Shown: piece after piece, positions 12,230-12,254 of the stretch
Position numbering within the stretch: the stretch's first letter is position 1
Layout of the letters: each line of letters opens with the position of its first letter
Source of the DNA: JBOGZI01 sp050697275
GTDB lineage: Bacteria > Actinomycetota > Thermoleophilia > Solirubrobacterales > 70-9
DNA: 12,254 nucleotides
Assembly (NCBI GenBank): GCA_050697275.1
Contig: JBOGZI010000294.1
Location: 1-12,254 of the forward strand
Reading direction: 5' to 3'
Notes under the pieces: generated by a model
What the model saw: only the letters and a program-made list of their open reading frames with translations
The model's database searches: none
What the model was told of the DNA's origin: nothing
Translations under genes and position numbers: made by a program

Positions 12230-12254
12230 GGTCAGCGCCCGAGGATGTGGACGT

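Noticed and set aside
1..12254. CRISPR array, tRNA, rRNA, prophage or transposase gene
   Set aside because: No regularly spaced repeats, no cloverleaf with a T-loop GTTCGA signature that folds, no rRNA-like conserved blocks and no transposase or integrase motifs were found on reading both strands.

Overview
The window is 12.25 kb of very GC-rich bacterial DNA, densely packed with genes, most of which touch or overlap their neighbour. The base composition, the frequent GTG starts, the many starts without a Shine-Dalgarno sequence but with a TANNNT-like box 6-9 nt upstream, an F420-dependent oxidoreductase and a DUF2203 protein all point to Actinomycetota. My best guess is the Thermoleophilia/Solirubrobacterales. 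That placement is inferred from gene content, not measured.

Layout. (1) Positions 1-3791, plus strand: the C-terminal part of a TPR protein cut by the window edge, a SRPBCC protein, an alpha/beta-hydrolase-fold protein that seems to lack its catalytic residues, an EVE-domain protein, a DUF2203 protein and a four-helix membrane protein. (2) Positions 3803-4027, minus strand: a 74-residue two-helix membrane protein, facing its convergent neighbour across a perfect 9-bp hairpin. (3) Positions 4040-7281, plus strand: a class I PPK2 polyphosphate kinase whose promoter carries a long dyad, then a MoxR-type AAA+ ATPase and a CoxE-like VWA protein forming a chaperone pair. (4) Positions 7311-10124, plus strand: a TPP riboswitch followed by a three-gene ABC importer (ATPase, permease, NMT1/THI5-type lipoprotein), which together read as a thiamine-pyrimidine uptake operon. 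(5) Positions 10121-12229, minus strand: an F420-dependent dehydrogenase resembling Fgd and an AlkA-type DNA glycosylase.

The most unusual feature is a short dispersed hairpin repeat present three times (3244-3320 plus, 8266-8343 minus, 11601-11655 plus). It has conserved ends (GATGCGAGGG and ACCCGTTT) and a centre that varies in sequence but keeps the ability to form a hairpin. All three copies are translated. One supplies the start and the first 25 codons of a membrane protein. One holds the overlapping stop/start of the thiamine ATPase and permease genes and encodes the permease N-terminus. One encodes a loop inside the DNA glycosylase. This looks like a REP/MITE-like family that is tolerated in, or adopted into, reading frames.

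No tRNA, rRNA, CRISPR array, insertion sequence with a transposase, or prophage gene was seen. There is no gene-free stretch longer than about 100 bases apart from the riboswitch leader.
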